From Dasypus novemcinctus (taxonomy: Eukaryota; Chordata; Mammalia; Cingulata; Dasypodidae): a DNA stretch of 64,000 bases. Below are positions 22,681-33,640 of the stretch, piece by piece; position 1 is the stretch's first letter; each line of letters starts with the position of its first letter. Both the position numbers and the translations under genes were made by a program. The stretch spans positions 98,213,157-98,277,156 of the forward strand of contig NC_080680.1 of NCBI RefSeq assembly GCF_030445035.2, read 5' to 3'. The notes beneath the pieces were generated by a model. That model made no database searches. It had not been told where the DNA came from and worked only from the letters and a program-made list of their open reading frames with translations.

Positions 22681-25163
22681 TAAATTTATTTGTTATTGTT
22701 TTTATTAGTGAAATTGTGGGTGTATAGGACAATCCATACATAAAGTATAAGATTTCCACATACTGTTCTATTATTAATACCTTTCATTGATATGTTACAA
22801 TTGATGATAGCACTTTTTTTGTATTTACATTTCTTTTTTTTACACTTTTTTTATTAAAGTTAATAGATCACAAAGAATGTTACATTAAAAAACATTAAAA
22901 AAACATAAAAAATATGAGGTTCCCATATATCCCACTCCCCACATCCCCAACCCATCATTTTTGTAAATTGTATTTTTTGAAGATACACACATCACAAAAA
23001 AGTTACATTAAAAATATAAGAGGTTCCCATATACCCCCCACCCACACCCACCCCACTCCTCCCACATCAAGAACCTCCTCCTCATTGTGGCACACTCATC
23101 ACACTTGGCAAACACACCTTGGAGCTCTGCCGCATCACACAGACAACAGTCCACCTTGTAGTTCACACTCTCCCCCAGCACAGTGGGCTATGGCAGGATA
23201 TATAAAGTCCAGCATCTGACCCTGCAATATCATTTAGGACAACTTAAAGTCCCAAAAATGCCCCCATACCACATCTCTTCTTCCCTCTCCCTGTCCTCGG
23301 CAACTACTGTGACCACTTTCTCCACCTCAATGCTACAATTTCTTCTATTACTAGTCACAGTAGTTTTATAGTAGAATATCAGTAAGTGCACTCTAATCCA
23401 TATTTTATTCCTCCATTCTGTGGACCCTGGAATAGTGATGTCCACTGTACCTCTAGATCAAGAGGGGGCTTAGATTCCACATGGGTGATGGATGCAATTC
23501 TTCTGCTTGCAGGTATTGGCACTCTTGATTCCCTGATGTGGTTTGGTTGGCCATCTTCACCTCCCTGTTAGCTAACCTGGGTAAGTCCAATGAACCAAAG
23601 AGTAGGAGTCGCAACTCTGCTGAGGCTCAGGGCCCAGCTGGCAAATGGGCAGTCCAGAGATTCAAGTTCCCTGAGTATGCACCATCCCTAGTGCCAACCA
23701 CAGAAGAAGCATGTGTAGGAAGGTCACATCTGAGTCCAGCTCCATCACACTCAGGAGCACAAAATCCAAAGTAGGGTCCTCTGACATGGCACAATACTCC
23801 GAATCCATCTGCCATGACCATATACCCTGTGGATCTCCATAGCTTTCAGGAGAACTAGCACCTAGGGTTGTATCTACTTTGGCTCTCTCTGGAGTCCTGC
23901 TGAGGTGTGCATAAGTGTGACCACTCTGATGACCTTAGGACTCTTTTTGGAAGACTCTTAGCCATATAAACTCATTTGTCTTTGCCATTTCTCCCTTTTA
24001 TTCAAGGTCAAAAAGCCATTTTTAACACTTGATCCAACATATAGGCTGAGATATTCTGCTGGTCTGAGTTGACCCTTTTATTCAAGGTCTCTTTCTAGTC
24101 TATAAACTAAAATGTAAACCATAATGTAAAACATAAGGAAGCTAAAAATTTAGAAATTTGTACAGTCTAAAATATTAACCATAATGTAAACCAAAATGGA
24201 ACCATGTCTGATAGCTATGTTTCAAATGTACATCAGCTGCAGCAAATATACCATGAACATGTAAAAAGATCATTGCTGGGGAAGGGGAAAAGGATTTGAT
24301 GTTGGATATATGGGAGTCCCCTATATTGTATATGCGAATTACTATGATCTAAAACTTTTTTGAAGACAAAATTAAAAATTAGAAGAAAAAAAAAGGGATG
24401 TAGACATTGAGGAAGAAATGAAAGAAAGTGTCTTGCCACTGTACATACAGGGCAACACCTACTACAGTGAAGAAAGGCAAAATGTTTGAAACAGAGCTTT
24501 ATAATATTTTTCATTTTATTAATACACCAATTTATTTTACTTTATTTTAGCATTTCTAAATTATTATGTATTCTATTTCTAAACTTTAAACCCATCACTG
24601 TATTTCAATTTCCTATTAATTGAATTTGGCAATATATTAGGCTTTATTGTTGAAGAAGTTTTGGACCACAGAGAGGTTCAACTATGGCAGGAGAGGAACA
24701 CTGGTGTGGGGTGTTATTGATGGGAAGCACATGGGTGGGGGGGAGTTCTCCAGGGCATATATATAGGGGACATAAAAATGTTCTGATATATGTTGGGTAT
24801 TTTTATAGTAGTTACAGTTACAAACGTCAACTGAGGGAGTGCTGAGTTCCTACCCAGGTGAATTCTGTCACATTCCCCAATGGAACAACAATAATCCCCC
24901 AAGTGCAACAGCAAAGATCAACAAGGAAGGATACTGATGACTATGCTTATGAGCCTTTGTGCCTGAAATATGAACTAAGCCTAGAGCTGCAGCGTGCCTA
25001 AGAGTTACCTCCTGAAAGCCTCCATGTTGCTCAAATGTGGCCACTCACTGAGCCAAACTCAGCATGTAAATGCATTATGTTCCCCTCCATGTGGGACATG
25101 ACTCGTGGGGATGAGCCTCCCTGGTGTTGAGGGATTACAACCAATCACTAACTGGTGATGCAA
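22681..25163 (-). mobile_element. 5'-inverted (twin-primed) L1 3'UTR insertion
   Basis: A 15-bp exact duplication CTCAGATAGCTTTTT flanks the insertion (22665-22679 and 25164-25178). Bases 22968-24095 are type 2 L1 3'UTR on the minus strand, stopping at the reverse of CTAGAAAGAGACC. Bases 24096-25163 are the adjoining upstream 3'UTR on the plus strand, stopping at GGTGATGCAACT. In uninterrupted copies (for example near 2713-2740) these two ends are contiguous, so the 5' part is inverted with almost no loss. Near the poly(A) side (22681-22967) two more L1 3'-end-like pieces occur. Confidence 0.85.
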
Positions 25164-25303
25164 CTCAGATAGCTTTTTGCCCTTCCTCCACTGTTTTTCT
25201 GAAAGAGTTGAGCCCTGCCTACTTGCTTTGATGCCATCTTCCTGGAACTGCCCTAAAGCTTCTTTAAAAATAATTGTTTTTATTTTTTTAAAAAATGTAT
25301 TGC

Positions 25304-25655
25304 AGGGAAATGGATGTGACTCAAGAAGCTGGGCTCCCACCTACCACATGGGAGGTCCTGGGTTCAGTTCCTGGTGCCTCCTAAAGAAGACAAGCAAGAC
25401 AGCAAGCTGATGCAATGGGCTGGTACAGCAAGCTGATGTGACAAGATGATGCAATCAAGAGACACAGGAAGGAAACACAATGAGAGACACAACAAACAGG
25501 GAGTGGAAGTGACTCAAGCAATTAGGTGCCTCCCTCCAACATGGGAGGCCCTGGGTTCAGTTCCCAGTGCCTCCTAAAAAGAAGATGAGCAGACAGCAAG
25601 CGCAAACAGTGTGGGGGGATTGATTAATTCATTAACCTAAAAATAATAATAATAT
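25304..25655 (+). mobile_element. Dimeric older DAS-type SINE
   Basis: Two head modules stand in tandem: AGGGAAATGGATGTGACTCA at 25303 and AGGGAGTGGAAGTGACTC at about 25499. Each has a GGTTCAGTTCC B-box area followed by GTGCCTCCTAAA and GACAAGCA-like spacer. The tail is AATAATAATAATATT. The long GC-rich body of the dominant subfamily is absent, so it is probably an earlier subfamily. Confidence 0.75.
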
Positions 25656-25659
25656 TATT

Positions 25660-26515
25660 AAAAACTTATTACAAAGCTACAGTAATCAAAATGGCATGGA
25701 ACTGGCACAAAGACAGACATATAGACCAATGGAATAAACCTTCACATCTACAGTTAGTTGGTTGTCAACAAGGGTGCCAAGTCCACACAATTGGAAAAAA
25801 TAGTCTCATTCATGAATGGTGCTGGAAAATTGAACAACCATATGCAAGAGAATAAAGGAGGACCTCAACCTCATACCATACACAAAATTGACTCAAAATG
25901 GGTCAAAGGCCTAAATATAACACCAAAACAAAAAAACAAACAAAACTCCTAAAAGAAATCACAGGAAGCACCTTCAGGAACCTGTGTTAGGCAATGCTTT
26001 CTTAGACTTTAGGACAAAAGCACAAGCAACAAAAGAAAAATTAGATAAATGGGACTTTATCAACTTAAAAACTTTAGTGCATCAAAAAACTTTATCATGA
26101 AAGTAAAAATGCATCTTACAGTATAGAAGAAATATTTGGAAAAGGGTTTAGTATCCAGAATATATATATAACTCCTACAACACAACAACAAAGGAAAAAC
26201 AACCCAATTAAAAATGGGCAAAATATTAGGATAGACATTTCTCCAAAGAAGATACACAAACGGCCAACAAACACACAAAAAAGATGCTCATCATCATTAG
26301 CCTTTAGGAAAATGTTAACCAACACCATAATGAAACACCATTTCACACCAACTAGAATGAGCACTATTTTTAAAAATGAAAATTACAAGTTAGAGGATGG
26401 AGAGAAATAAGACCACTTGTTCATTGTCAGTGGGAATATAAACTGGTATAGTGCTGTGGAAAACAGTTGGCAGTTCCTCAGAGAGTTAAATATAGAAGTG
26501 TCATATGACCTTGGG
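25660..26515 (+). mobile_element. Old L1 ORF2 C-terminal fragment
   Basis: The sequence follows the ORF2 order: CTACAGTAATCAAAATGGCA, ATAGACCAATGGAATA, TTCTCCAAAGAAGATACACA, then a decayed Cys-rich region near 26400. Frames are short and broken. It stops where the MaLR LTR begins. Confidence 0.8.
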
Positions 26516-26516
26516 T

Positions 26517-26934
26517 GGTGGCTTAAAGTTATGCACCCCAGAAAAATATGTTCTTCATATTAATCTATGAATATGGGTGTGAATCCATTGTAAACAGGAC
26601 CCTTTGATGGAAGTTACTTCAATTAAGGTATATGGCCCAACTGAATCAGGATGGTTCTTAATCCTATTCCTGGGGTGCTTATAGAGAAGGCCACAGAGAG
26701 AGAAGGTATAGGAAGCAGCCAGAAACTGGAAATCAACAGAATCCAGAAGAGAAAAGAGAAGACATGGGCATGTGCACTGCCATGTGATGGAAAAGGCAAG
26801 CAACCTCAAAGATTACCAGCGAGAAAATAGCTATTCAGGACAGAAGCCTTCTAGTCTCTGAAACCATAAGCCAATAAATTTTTGTTGTTAAGTCAACCCA
26901 TTGTGTTTGTTTTATTAGCCAGGAATATAAAACA
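26517..26934 (+). mobile_element. MaLR 5' LTR
   Basis: A 418-bp LTR from TGGTGGCTTAAAG to ATATAAAACA. The 3' end has CCAATAAATTTTTGTTGTTAAG then CAACCCATTGTGTTTG, the MLT1-class polyadenylation region. It is followed at once by MaLR-type internal sequence (GGTACCAGAAAGTGAGGTGC), so it is the 5' LTR of the element that ends near 30.34 kb. Confidence 0.7.
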
Positions 26935-27149
26935 GTTTTTGGTACCAGAAAGTGAGGTGCTGCTAATGCAAATAAATAAAAATGTGGAAATGGCTTTGGT
27001 ATTGGATAATGGGTAGAGACTGGAAGAATTGTGAGGTGCTTGGTACAAAAAGCATAGTTTGCTTTGAAAAGACTAGTGGTAGAAATAGGGATGTTAAGCC
27101 TATTTCCAAAGAAACCTAAGGAAGTGATGCTGACTGCCACAGCAAACAG

Positions 27150-27980
27150 TGCCTCAAGGAGGGTTGATCCTGAGGGCTGTAGAGACATCTAAACATTATA
27201 GGCAAGGCACACAACCCCAGGAAATCTGCATCCTGTTGGTGAGCCTTAGCTTGGAATATATGATAACCTATCTCCCCAGTGTATCAGAGTTAGGCTCATT
27301 TATAATTTTCCTACACATGGCTCTTATGACCCTTTTATTTGGACCTATAATTAGTGTTATACCTGTTAAATATATGTCCCAGAGACTTAAATCTTCAGGC
27401 TGTCCTTATGCTGGTTGAATCCTGAATCTTAGCAGAGTTGCAGCAAAACCTACTCTCCAGTTCATTGGACTCACCCAGAACAACTAACAAAAGGATGATG
27501 ATGGACAATGCCCATCCCAAAAAACAGAGTACCTACAACTGCAAGCAAGACAGTTCTATCCATCTGCCCCATGGAATCTAAGTCCCCTCTCAATCAGAGG
27601 CAAAGTAGGCATCACCATCCCAAAATCCTCAACACTGAGGAATGAACAAACATAAGGGGGGAATGCAACTATGGACAGAAGTAGAATTATTATTACAGTA
27701 ATATCAGAACTTGTAACACTGATCTAAGGACAGTGGTCACCCGGGGTTCTGAAGGGATGGAGAGAGAACAGGTGTAACATGGGGCATTTTGGGGACATTG
27801 GGATTGTTCTGCCTAGCATTGTAATGACAGATCCAGGTCATTATACATTCTGTCAAAAACTATAAAATTGTGCAGTGCAAAGTGTAAACCATAATATAAA
27901 CTATAGACCACAGTTAGTAGCAATGTTTCAATATTTGTTTACCAATTGTAACAAATACATTTTTTTAAAAAGGAAGTAAG
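27150..27980 (+). mobile_element. L1 3'UTR fragment inside the MaLR
   Basis: Blocks CAGAGTTGCAGCAAAACCTA, TTCATTGGACTCACCCAGAA, GGGACATTGGGATTGTTCTG and GTAAACCATAATATAAACTA match the type 2 L1 3'UTRs in order and strand. It ends at an A/T tail near 27970. Its left edge is approximate. Confidence 0.6.
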
Positions 27981-28588
27981 TGATGACTATGCTATTGGAA
28001 ACTGAGGAAAGGCTATCCTTGTTATAGAGTAGCAGAGAACTTGGCTAAATTCTTTTCTGATGTCAGACTGAAAATGGAATTGCAAGCAATAAATTTGGTT
28101 TAGCTGAGGAGATTCCAAGCTAAGTGCAGAAGTTACAGCTTGGCTTCTACTTGCAGCTTATAGTAAAATGCAAGACAAAAGTGAAAAGCTGCGAATTAAA
28201 CTCTTTAAGCACAAAGGACCCAGCAATTGATTTTGAAATTTTTCAGCCTATCCAGATAGTATGCTCTGAAATTAGGTCAGAAGTGGCTCTATCAGAGAGA
28301 GGACAGGGCTCCATGTAAGGTTTAACTGAACAAGCTAAAGAGGGTGGGGTTGAACATGAATCCAATCAGCCATTTCAATGGAAGTCAGGATTGGAAATGC
28401 AGGTATCCAGGAAGGACCTGTGGAAAGGTCTATTGTCTGATGGTTTAGACACACAAAGCCAACAAGGTTTTTGCAAAATTTGCATGAGCAAAACCACTGC
28501 CAGTCTGGACATAAAGGGACAGAGAAGCACAAATTGAAGAACGCATGACTTCAAGGGCAGGACCTTCTCAGGCTAAGATAGTGGGTCC

Positions 28589-28883
28589 CGTGTGGGGCTG
28601 GCCCGTGCGCAGTGCTGATGCCCGCAAGGAGTGCCCTGCCACACAGGGGTGTCCCCCCACGTAGGGGAGCCCCATGCACAAGGAGTGCGCCCGTAAGGAG
28701 AGCCGCCCAGCGCGAAAGAAAGTGCAGCCTGCCCAGGAATGGCGCCGCCCACACTTCCCGTGCTGCTGACGACAGCAGAAGCGGACAAAGAAACAAGACG
28801 CAGCAAATAGACACAGGGAACAGACAACCAGGGGAGGGGGGGGGGGATTAAATAAATAAATAAATCTTTTAAAAAAAAAAGAG
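28589..28883 (+). mobile_element. DAS SINE, 5'-truncated
   Basis: It starts in the body (CGTGTGGGGCTGGCCCGTGC), lacks the tRNA head, and keeps the G-run and AAATAAATCTTTT tail. The exact 13-bp duplication AGATAGTGGGTCC (28576-28588 and 28884-28896) proves truncation at insertion. Confidence 0.92.
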
Positions 28884-29540
28884 AGATAGTGGGTCCACCC
28901 GTGTGTGTGGATAGGGTAGGTCTGCCCCTGTGCTTGGGGAGGTAGGTCATCTGCCCTGGTGCTTGGAAGAGGGGAGCCTTATACCACCCCCCTTCTAGGA
29001 CAGTGCCACCATCCCACTGCTTAAAGACGGTGATGTGTGTGCCCTGGCACTCACAAAGCGTCTAGCCACCATTCTTATGCTCAAAGTGGGTGGGCACACA
29101 CAGTGTTTGGAGAGAGCATGGCTGCTGCACCAGCATTTGGAAGAGGTGAGGCTGAAACTCTATCAGCCTGGAAGACAAAGAATCAAGCCATATATGGCTC
29201 TCAGACTTTGAAATCTAATGGAACTTGCCTGCCCTGCTGAGTTTCAGACTTGTTTGGGACCCATAACCTCTATTTTCCTTCTAATTTCTCCTTTCTGGAA
29301 TAAGAATGTTTATCCTATGCCTGTACAACCATTGTTTATTTGGAAGCAGAAAACTTGCTTTCTAGGTTTTGCAGGTAGAAAGGAATTTTGCCTTTAAATG
29401 GACCACACCCATAACTGATTTTGATTAGAATTTGTTCTTAGCATCATTCTAAAATGGCTTAAGACTTGTAGGATATTGTGATGGAATTAATGTAATTTGC
29501 TGGTGGGAAGAATGTGTCTTTTGGGATACAGATGGTAGAC

Positions 29541-30338
29541 TGTGGTGGTTTGGAATCATGTACTCCAGAAAACATGTTAATCTCAATCCATTAAGGTGGA
29601 TGCAAACCATTGTAAATAGAGCCTTTTGACAATGTTAAAAGTAACCCCAGTAAATGTTTGGCCCAACCGAATCAGGATGGGCCTTAATCCTATTACTGGA
29701 GGACTTAAAGAAGGCCACAGAGAGAAGCCACGGAAAACAGCCATAAGATGGAAGCCACCAAACCCAGAGGAGAAATGAGATGATACCACCATGTGCATTG
29801 CCATGTGACAGAAAAGCCAAGGAACCCCAAAGTTTGTTGTCCAGCCTGAAAATACTGACCCCAAGGGAAGCAGGACTTTAGCCTTTGAAACTGAATCAAC
29901 AAATGTTGCAGCCATAAAAATAAATGAAGCTCTGATACATGCTAAAATGTGGATGAACATTAAAATCATTATGCTAAGTGAAACAAGCCAAACAAATATT
30001 GTACGATAACAATTTTGTGAAATATCTAGAATAGGCAAACTATAGCTGAAGAACAATTAAGGTTACCATGGTCTAGGGAGAGGGAGAAATGCAGAGTTAT
30101 TGCTTAAAGAGTAGAAAGTTTTTGTTCGACATGATGAAAAGCTTTTAGAAATAGATAATGGTGATGAGAGTACAACATTGTAAATGTTTTCAATGTGCTG
30201 AATTCTAGGCTTAATTATGGTTAAAATGGCAAATCTTATGTTATACATATTTTCGCACAAAATTTTAAAATAAATGTGTATTGTTTTAAGTCACTAAGTT
30301 TTAGAATAACTTATTATGCAGCAATAAGTAACTAATAA
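29541..30338 (+). mobile_element. MaLR 3' LTR, split by an L1 3' end
   Basis: It starts TGTGGTGGTTTGGAATCATG and is similar along its length to the 26517-26934 LTR (GTGACAGAAAAGCCAAGGA-type and TGTAAATAGAGCC blocks). The last part, TATTGTTTTAAGTCACTAAG to AGTAACTAATA, lies beyond an inserted L1 3' end (29900-30268). Confidence 0.65.
29900..30268 (+). mobile_element. Old L1 3' end inserted in the LTR
   Basis: Typical old mammalian L1 3' end: GCAGCCATAAAAATAAATGA, ATTATGCTAAGTGAAACAAG, TTATTGCTTAAAGAGTA, ATAATGGTGATGAGAGTACA, TTAAAATGGCAAATCTTATG. It was 5'-truncated on insertion. Confidence 0.75.
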
Positions 30339-30442
30339 AAATTTTGTTACCTGCAAATAGCACACTGCCATAACCAATATTTTAAAATGTGGAGTGGCTT
30401 TGGAACTGGGAAGTGGATGGAGGATGGAAGGATCTTGTGCAG

Positions 30443-31215
30443 TGTTTTAGTTCCCCAGCTGCTAAAGTAAATACCATACAATGGGTTGGTTTAACAACAG
30501 GAATTTATTGACTCATGGTTTCAGGAAGTGGTTGTGGCTCAACTGATAGAGCATCTGCCTACCATATAGGAGGGTCCAGGTTTTGATACCCAGGGCCTCC
30601 TGACCCATGTGGTGAGTTGGCCAATGCACAGAGTTGCTGCATGCCAGGAGTGCTATGCTACGTGCAAGGAGTGCACCCTGCAAGGAGAGACACCCCACAT
30701 GAAAAATAGTGCAGCCTTCCCAGTTGTGGCACAGCACATGTGGAGAGCTGACACAGCAAGATGACGCAACAAAAAAGAGATGGAGTTTCTCGGTGCCACC
30801 AAGGGTGCAAGTAGACACAAAAGAACACACAGTGAGTGGACACAAAGAGCAGACAAAGGGGGCAGGGAAGAAATAAATAAAATAAATCTTTAAAAAAAAA
30901 GAAGTTATATGGCTTGCTTCCTCCCACGGTGGGTATCTTCTGGCCGGCTGCAATCTTTTGGGATTCCTTGGCTTTTCTGTCACATGGCAATGTACATGGT
31001 GGCATCTTTTCATTTCTCTTCCAAGCTCTGTTTACTTCCACCTTCTGGCTTCTCCCCATGCCTTCTCTCTCTCTGTGGCCTTCTCTATAAAACCACCAGT
31101 AATGCAATCAAGACCCATTCTAATCGGTTACTACATATTAACTTAAGTAACTTCACCAAAAGGTCTTATTTACAATGAGTTCACATTCTGGGGTATATAA
31201 CTCCAGGCCACCGCA
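30443..31215 (-). mobile_element. Antisense MaLR-like LTR with a DAS inside
   Basis: On the minus strand it runs from TGCGGTGGCCTGGAGTTATA to GGGGAACTAAAACA. It holds GTGACAGAAAAGCCAAGGAA and GTCAATAAATTCCTGTTG, which match the plus-strand LTRs nearby. It lies in the second MaLR internal piece and is interrupted by a DAS at 30523-30900. Confidence 0.65.
30523..30900 (+). mobile_element. DAS SINE
   Basis: Head AGGAAGTGGTTGTGGCTCAA, body with GCAAGGAGTGCACCCTGCAA, tail AAATAAATCTTTAAAAAAAA. It inserted in the antisense LTR. Confidence 0.9.
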
Positions 31216-31339
31216 TGGAACATGACAGAGAAAGCCTAAATTGCCTTAAAACTCTGTTAGAAATATATACATTGACAATGCTTCCAGTGAGAACTCAAAA
31301 GGAAATGAGGAACTTACATCAGACTGGAGGAAGGGAGAT

Positions 31340-31440
31340 CTTTTATTTTTTAAGCTTTATTTTTTATTTATTTCTCTCCCCTCTCGCCGCCCCCCCCCCC
31401 CCCCCGCCCCGCCAGTTGTCTGCTCTCTTTGTTATGTGGC
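31340..31440 (-). mobile_element. DAS SINE tail fragment with poly(C) run
   Basis: A T-rich start, TTATTTATTTCTCTCCCC, a run of about 18 C near 31390-31408, then GCCAGTTGTCTGCTCTCTTT: the reverse complement of a DAS 3' end. The rest of the SINE is missing. The long C-run is likely to be unstable. Confidence 0.75.
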
Positions 31441-31739
31441 AGAATGCTAGGAAACATTGTCTCTTTGAATTATGTGGAAAACAGAACATGTACATAATGA
31501 ACACAGTTAGTTAGATAAAGAGATTTCCAAGCTTCTTCTTACTGCCTATAGTAAAATGGAGGTGACTTCACCAGTTAAAAAGTAAAATGTTTCAGGGCAA
31601 TGATACATGTGACATTTGAAATGTCAAGTAATAACTGTATCACCACATTTTGTATTATGTTGAGCAGCAGTGTGAAGCAATGAAGGAGACCCTATCATAA
31701 TTACTTAACTCTGCCACTGTGGCATAAAAGCAGCCATAG

Positions 31740-31950
31740 ACAATATGCTATATATCAGTGTTAAATTTCTTGAACTTGATAACTATATTTAATGAGGCTA
31801 CATAATTGAATATCCTTGTTCTTAGGAAATATGCATGGACGTATTAAGTATTCAAGTTGGGGTATACTGGAGTTCTCTGTATTGGTTTTGGTTTTGCAAC
31901 TGTCCAATAATTTTGAAATAATTTCAAAATAAAAAGTTTTTTAAAGATAA
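31740..31950 (+). mobile_element. Old L1-type 3' end
   Basis: The tail GGGGTATACTGGAGTTCTCT, TTTGCAACTGTCCAATAA and ATTTCAAAATAAAAAGTTTT resembles an ancient mammalian L1 3' end with its polyadenylation signal. The 5' boundary is uncertain. Confidence 0.5.
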
Positions 31951-31959
31951 ATGTATTTA

Positions 31960-33640
31960 TACATATACTAACCACAAATACATGGAAGCCAAAATTTAAA
32001 ATACCTCTTATAGCTGATCAAAATGTAATATGTATAAATCTAACAAAACATGTACATGATGTATATGCTGAAAGCTATAAAACACTGAGAGAACTTTTAA
32101 AAAGATCTAAATAAATGGAGGAGCGGACCATTTTCATGGGCAAGAAGTCTCAAAATTATAAAGATATTAATTCTTCAAAATTGAGATACAGGTTTAATAA
32201 ATCCCTATCAAAAGACAGTGTGATTTTGGTAGATATATACATATTGCTCTAAAATTTACATGGAAAAGCAAAAAAAAAAAAAAACCAGAGTAGCTAAAAC
32301 AATTTTTATAAAAGAAAGATAAAATGGGATGAATCACTCTACCCAATTTTATGACGTGCTTTATAGCTACAGTACTCAAGATTGAGTGGTATTGGCAGAG
32401 GAGTAGACACATTGATCAATGGAACAGAATACAGAAACTCAGAAATAGTCCTATGCAAGTACAAAGATGCCAAAGCAATTCAAAGGAAATTCAAAGGAGG
32501 AAGGATAGTCTTTTCAATAAATGTTGCTGGAGCAATTGTAGGATGTCCAAATGTAGAAAAATAAGCCTCAACCTAAACCTCACACCTTGTACAAGAATTA
32601 ATTTAAACTGGATCATGGATTTATGTAAAACAAAAATATGAAACTTTTAATGGAAAACATAGGAGAAAATCTTTGCAACCTAGGGCTTGGTGAAACGTCC
32701 TTAGACATGACACCAAAAACATGACCCACAAAAGAAAAAAATCAGTAAAGTGGAATTCATCGAAATTAAAAACTTTTGTTCTGTGGGAAGTTTTAAGAGG
32801 ATAAAACTTCAAGGTACAGACAGAGAAAAAATATTTACAAATCACATATCCGATTAAGGGCTTGTATTTAAAATATATATATAAAGAACTCTCAAGGGGC
32901 AGCGGACTTAGCCCAGTGGTTAGGGCATCCGTCTACCACATGGGAGGTCCGCGGTTCAAACCCTGGGCCTCCATGACCCTTGTGCAGCTGGCGCAGGAGC
33001 AGTGCTGATGCGTGCAAGGAGTGCAGTGCCCACATAGCCCCACGCGCAAGGAGTGAGCCCCGTAAGGAGAGCCACCCAGCGCGAAAGGAAGTGCAGCCTG
33101 CCCAGGAATGGTGCCGCACACATGGAGAGCTGACAAAACAAGATGATGCTACAAAAAGAAACACAGATTCCTGTGCCACTGACAACAACCAAAGTGGACA
33201 AAGAAGACGCAGCAAATAGACACAGAGAACAGACAACCAGGGTGGGGGTAGGGGGGTGGGGGTGAAGGGGAGAGAAATGAATAAATAAATAAATCTTAAA
33301 AAAAATAAAGAACTCTTAAAACTCAACAGTTAAAGATCATTCTAAATAGAAAATGGGCAAAAGACATAAGAGACATTTCATTGAAAAGGATATATGAATG
33401 CCAAATAAACACTTGAAAAGATGCTCAACATCACTAGTCATTAGGCAGCTTCTTAAAGAGACTAATCACACACTTACCATTTCACCCAGCAATCACAATC
33501 CCAGATATTTATCCCAGAAAACAATTATGTCCATGTGAAAACCTGTATACTATGGTTCATAGCAGCTTTATTTGTAATAGTTAAAAGCCTGGAGGAAAAT
33601 AAACAAATATCCTTCAATAGGTGAATGGTTAAACAAGCTG
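31960..33640 (+). mobile_element. Old L1 ORF2 fragment
   Basis: Decayed ORF2 in the usual order: CATGTACATGATGTATATG-type start, TCTAAATAAATGGAGGAGCG, AATCAATGGAACAGAATACA-like (32415), the GTTGCTGGAGCAATTGT block, then the Cys-rich and 3' ends near 33.5 kb. It is interrupted by a DAS SINE at 32893. Confidence 0.75.
32893..33304 (+). mobile_element. DAS SINE, full-length
   Basis: Complete copy (GGGGCAGCGGACTTAGCCCA head). The exact 12-bp duplication ATAAAGAACTCT flanks it (32881-32892 and 33305-33316). It inserted in the old L1 ORF2. Confidence 0.93.

Larger units (their letters stand above)
8840..25285 (-). mobile_element. L1-A, nearly full-length LINE-1 with nested insertions
   Basis: Reading on the minus strand from high to low coordinates, the parts are: 5'UTR (25.28-25.16, 22.66-21.78 and 16.13-15.99 kb), ORF1 (15.99-15.1 kb), ORF2 (about 14.95-9.9 kb), 3'UTR (9.9-8.84 kb) and poly(A), seen as a T-run at 8841. 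Without the insertions it is about 7 kb. Both ORFs are broken by many stops and frameshifts. It is interrupted by an FCF1 retropseudogene, a DAS/L1-C block and a twin-primed L1, so it is the oldest layer here. Confidence 0.8.
26935..29540 (+). mobile_element. MaLR internal region (interrupted)
   Basis: The first part, 26935-27124, has the MaLR-internal words GTGGAAATGGCTTTGGTATTGG and GACTGGAAGAATTGTGAGG. It resumes at about 27985 (ACTTGGCTAAATTC, CTACTTGCAGCTTATAGTAAAATGC) and runs to the 3' LTR at 29541. It is interrupted by an L1 3'UTR and a DAS SINE. MaLR elements lack pol and env; no convincing gag frame remains. Confidence 0.65.
30339..31580 (+). mobile_element. Second MaLR internal piece (30339-30442 and 31216-31580)
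   Basis: Right after the 29541-30338 LTR comes MaLR internal-start sequence (AATGTGGAGTGGCTTTGGAA). It continues beyond an antisense LTR as AAATATATACATTGACAATG, GGAAATGAGGAACTTACATC and ACTGCCTATAGTAAAATGG. The same internal region also occurs at 26.94-27.12 and 28.0-28.2 kb, so the central LTR has internal sequence on both sides. Confidence 0.55.
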
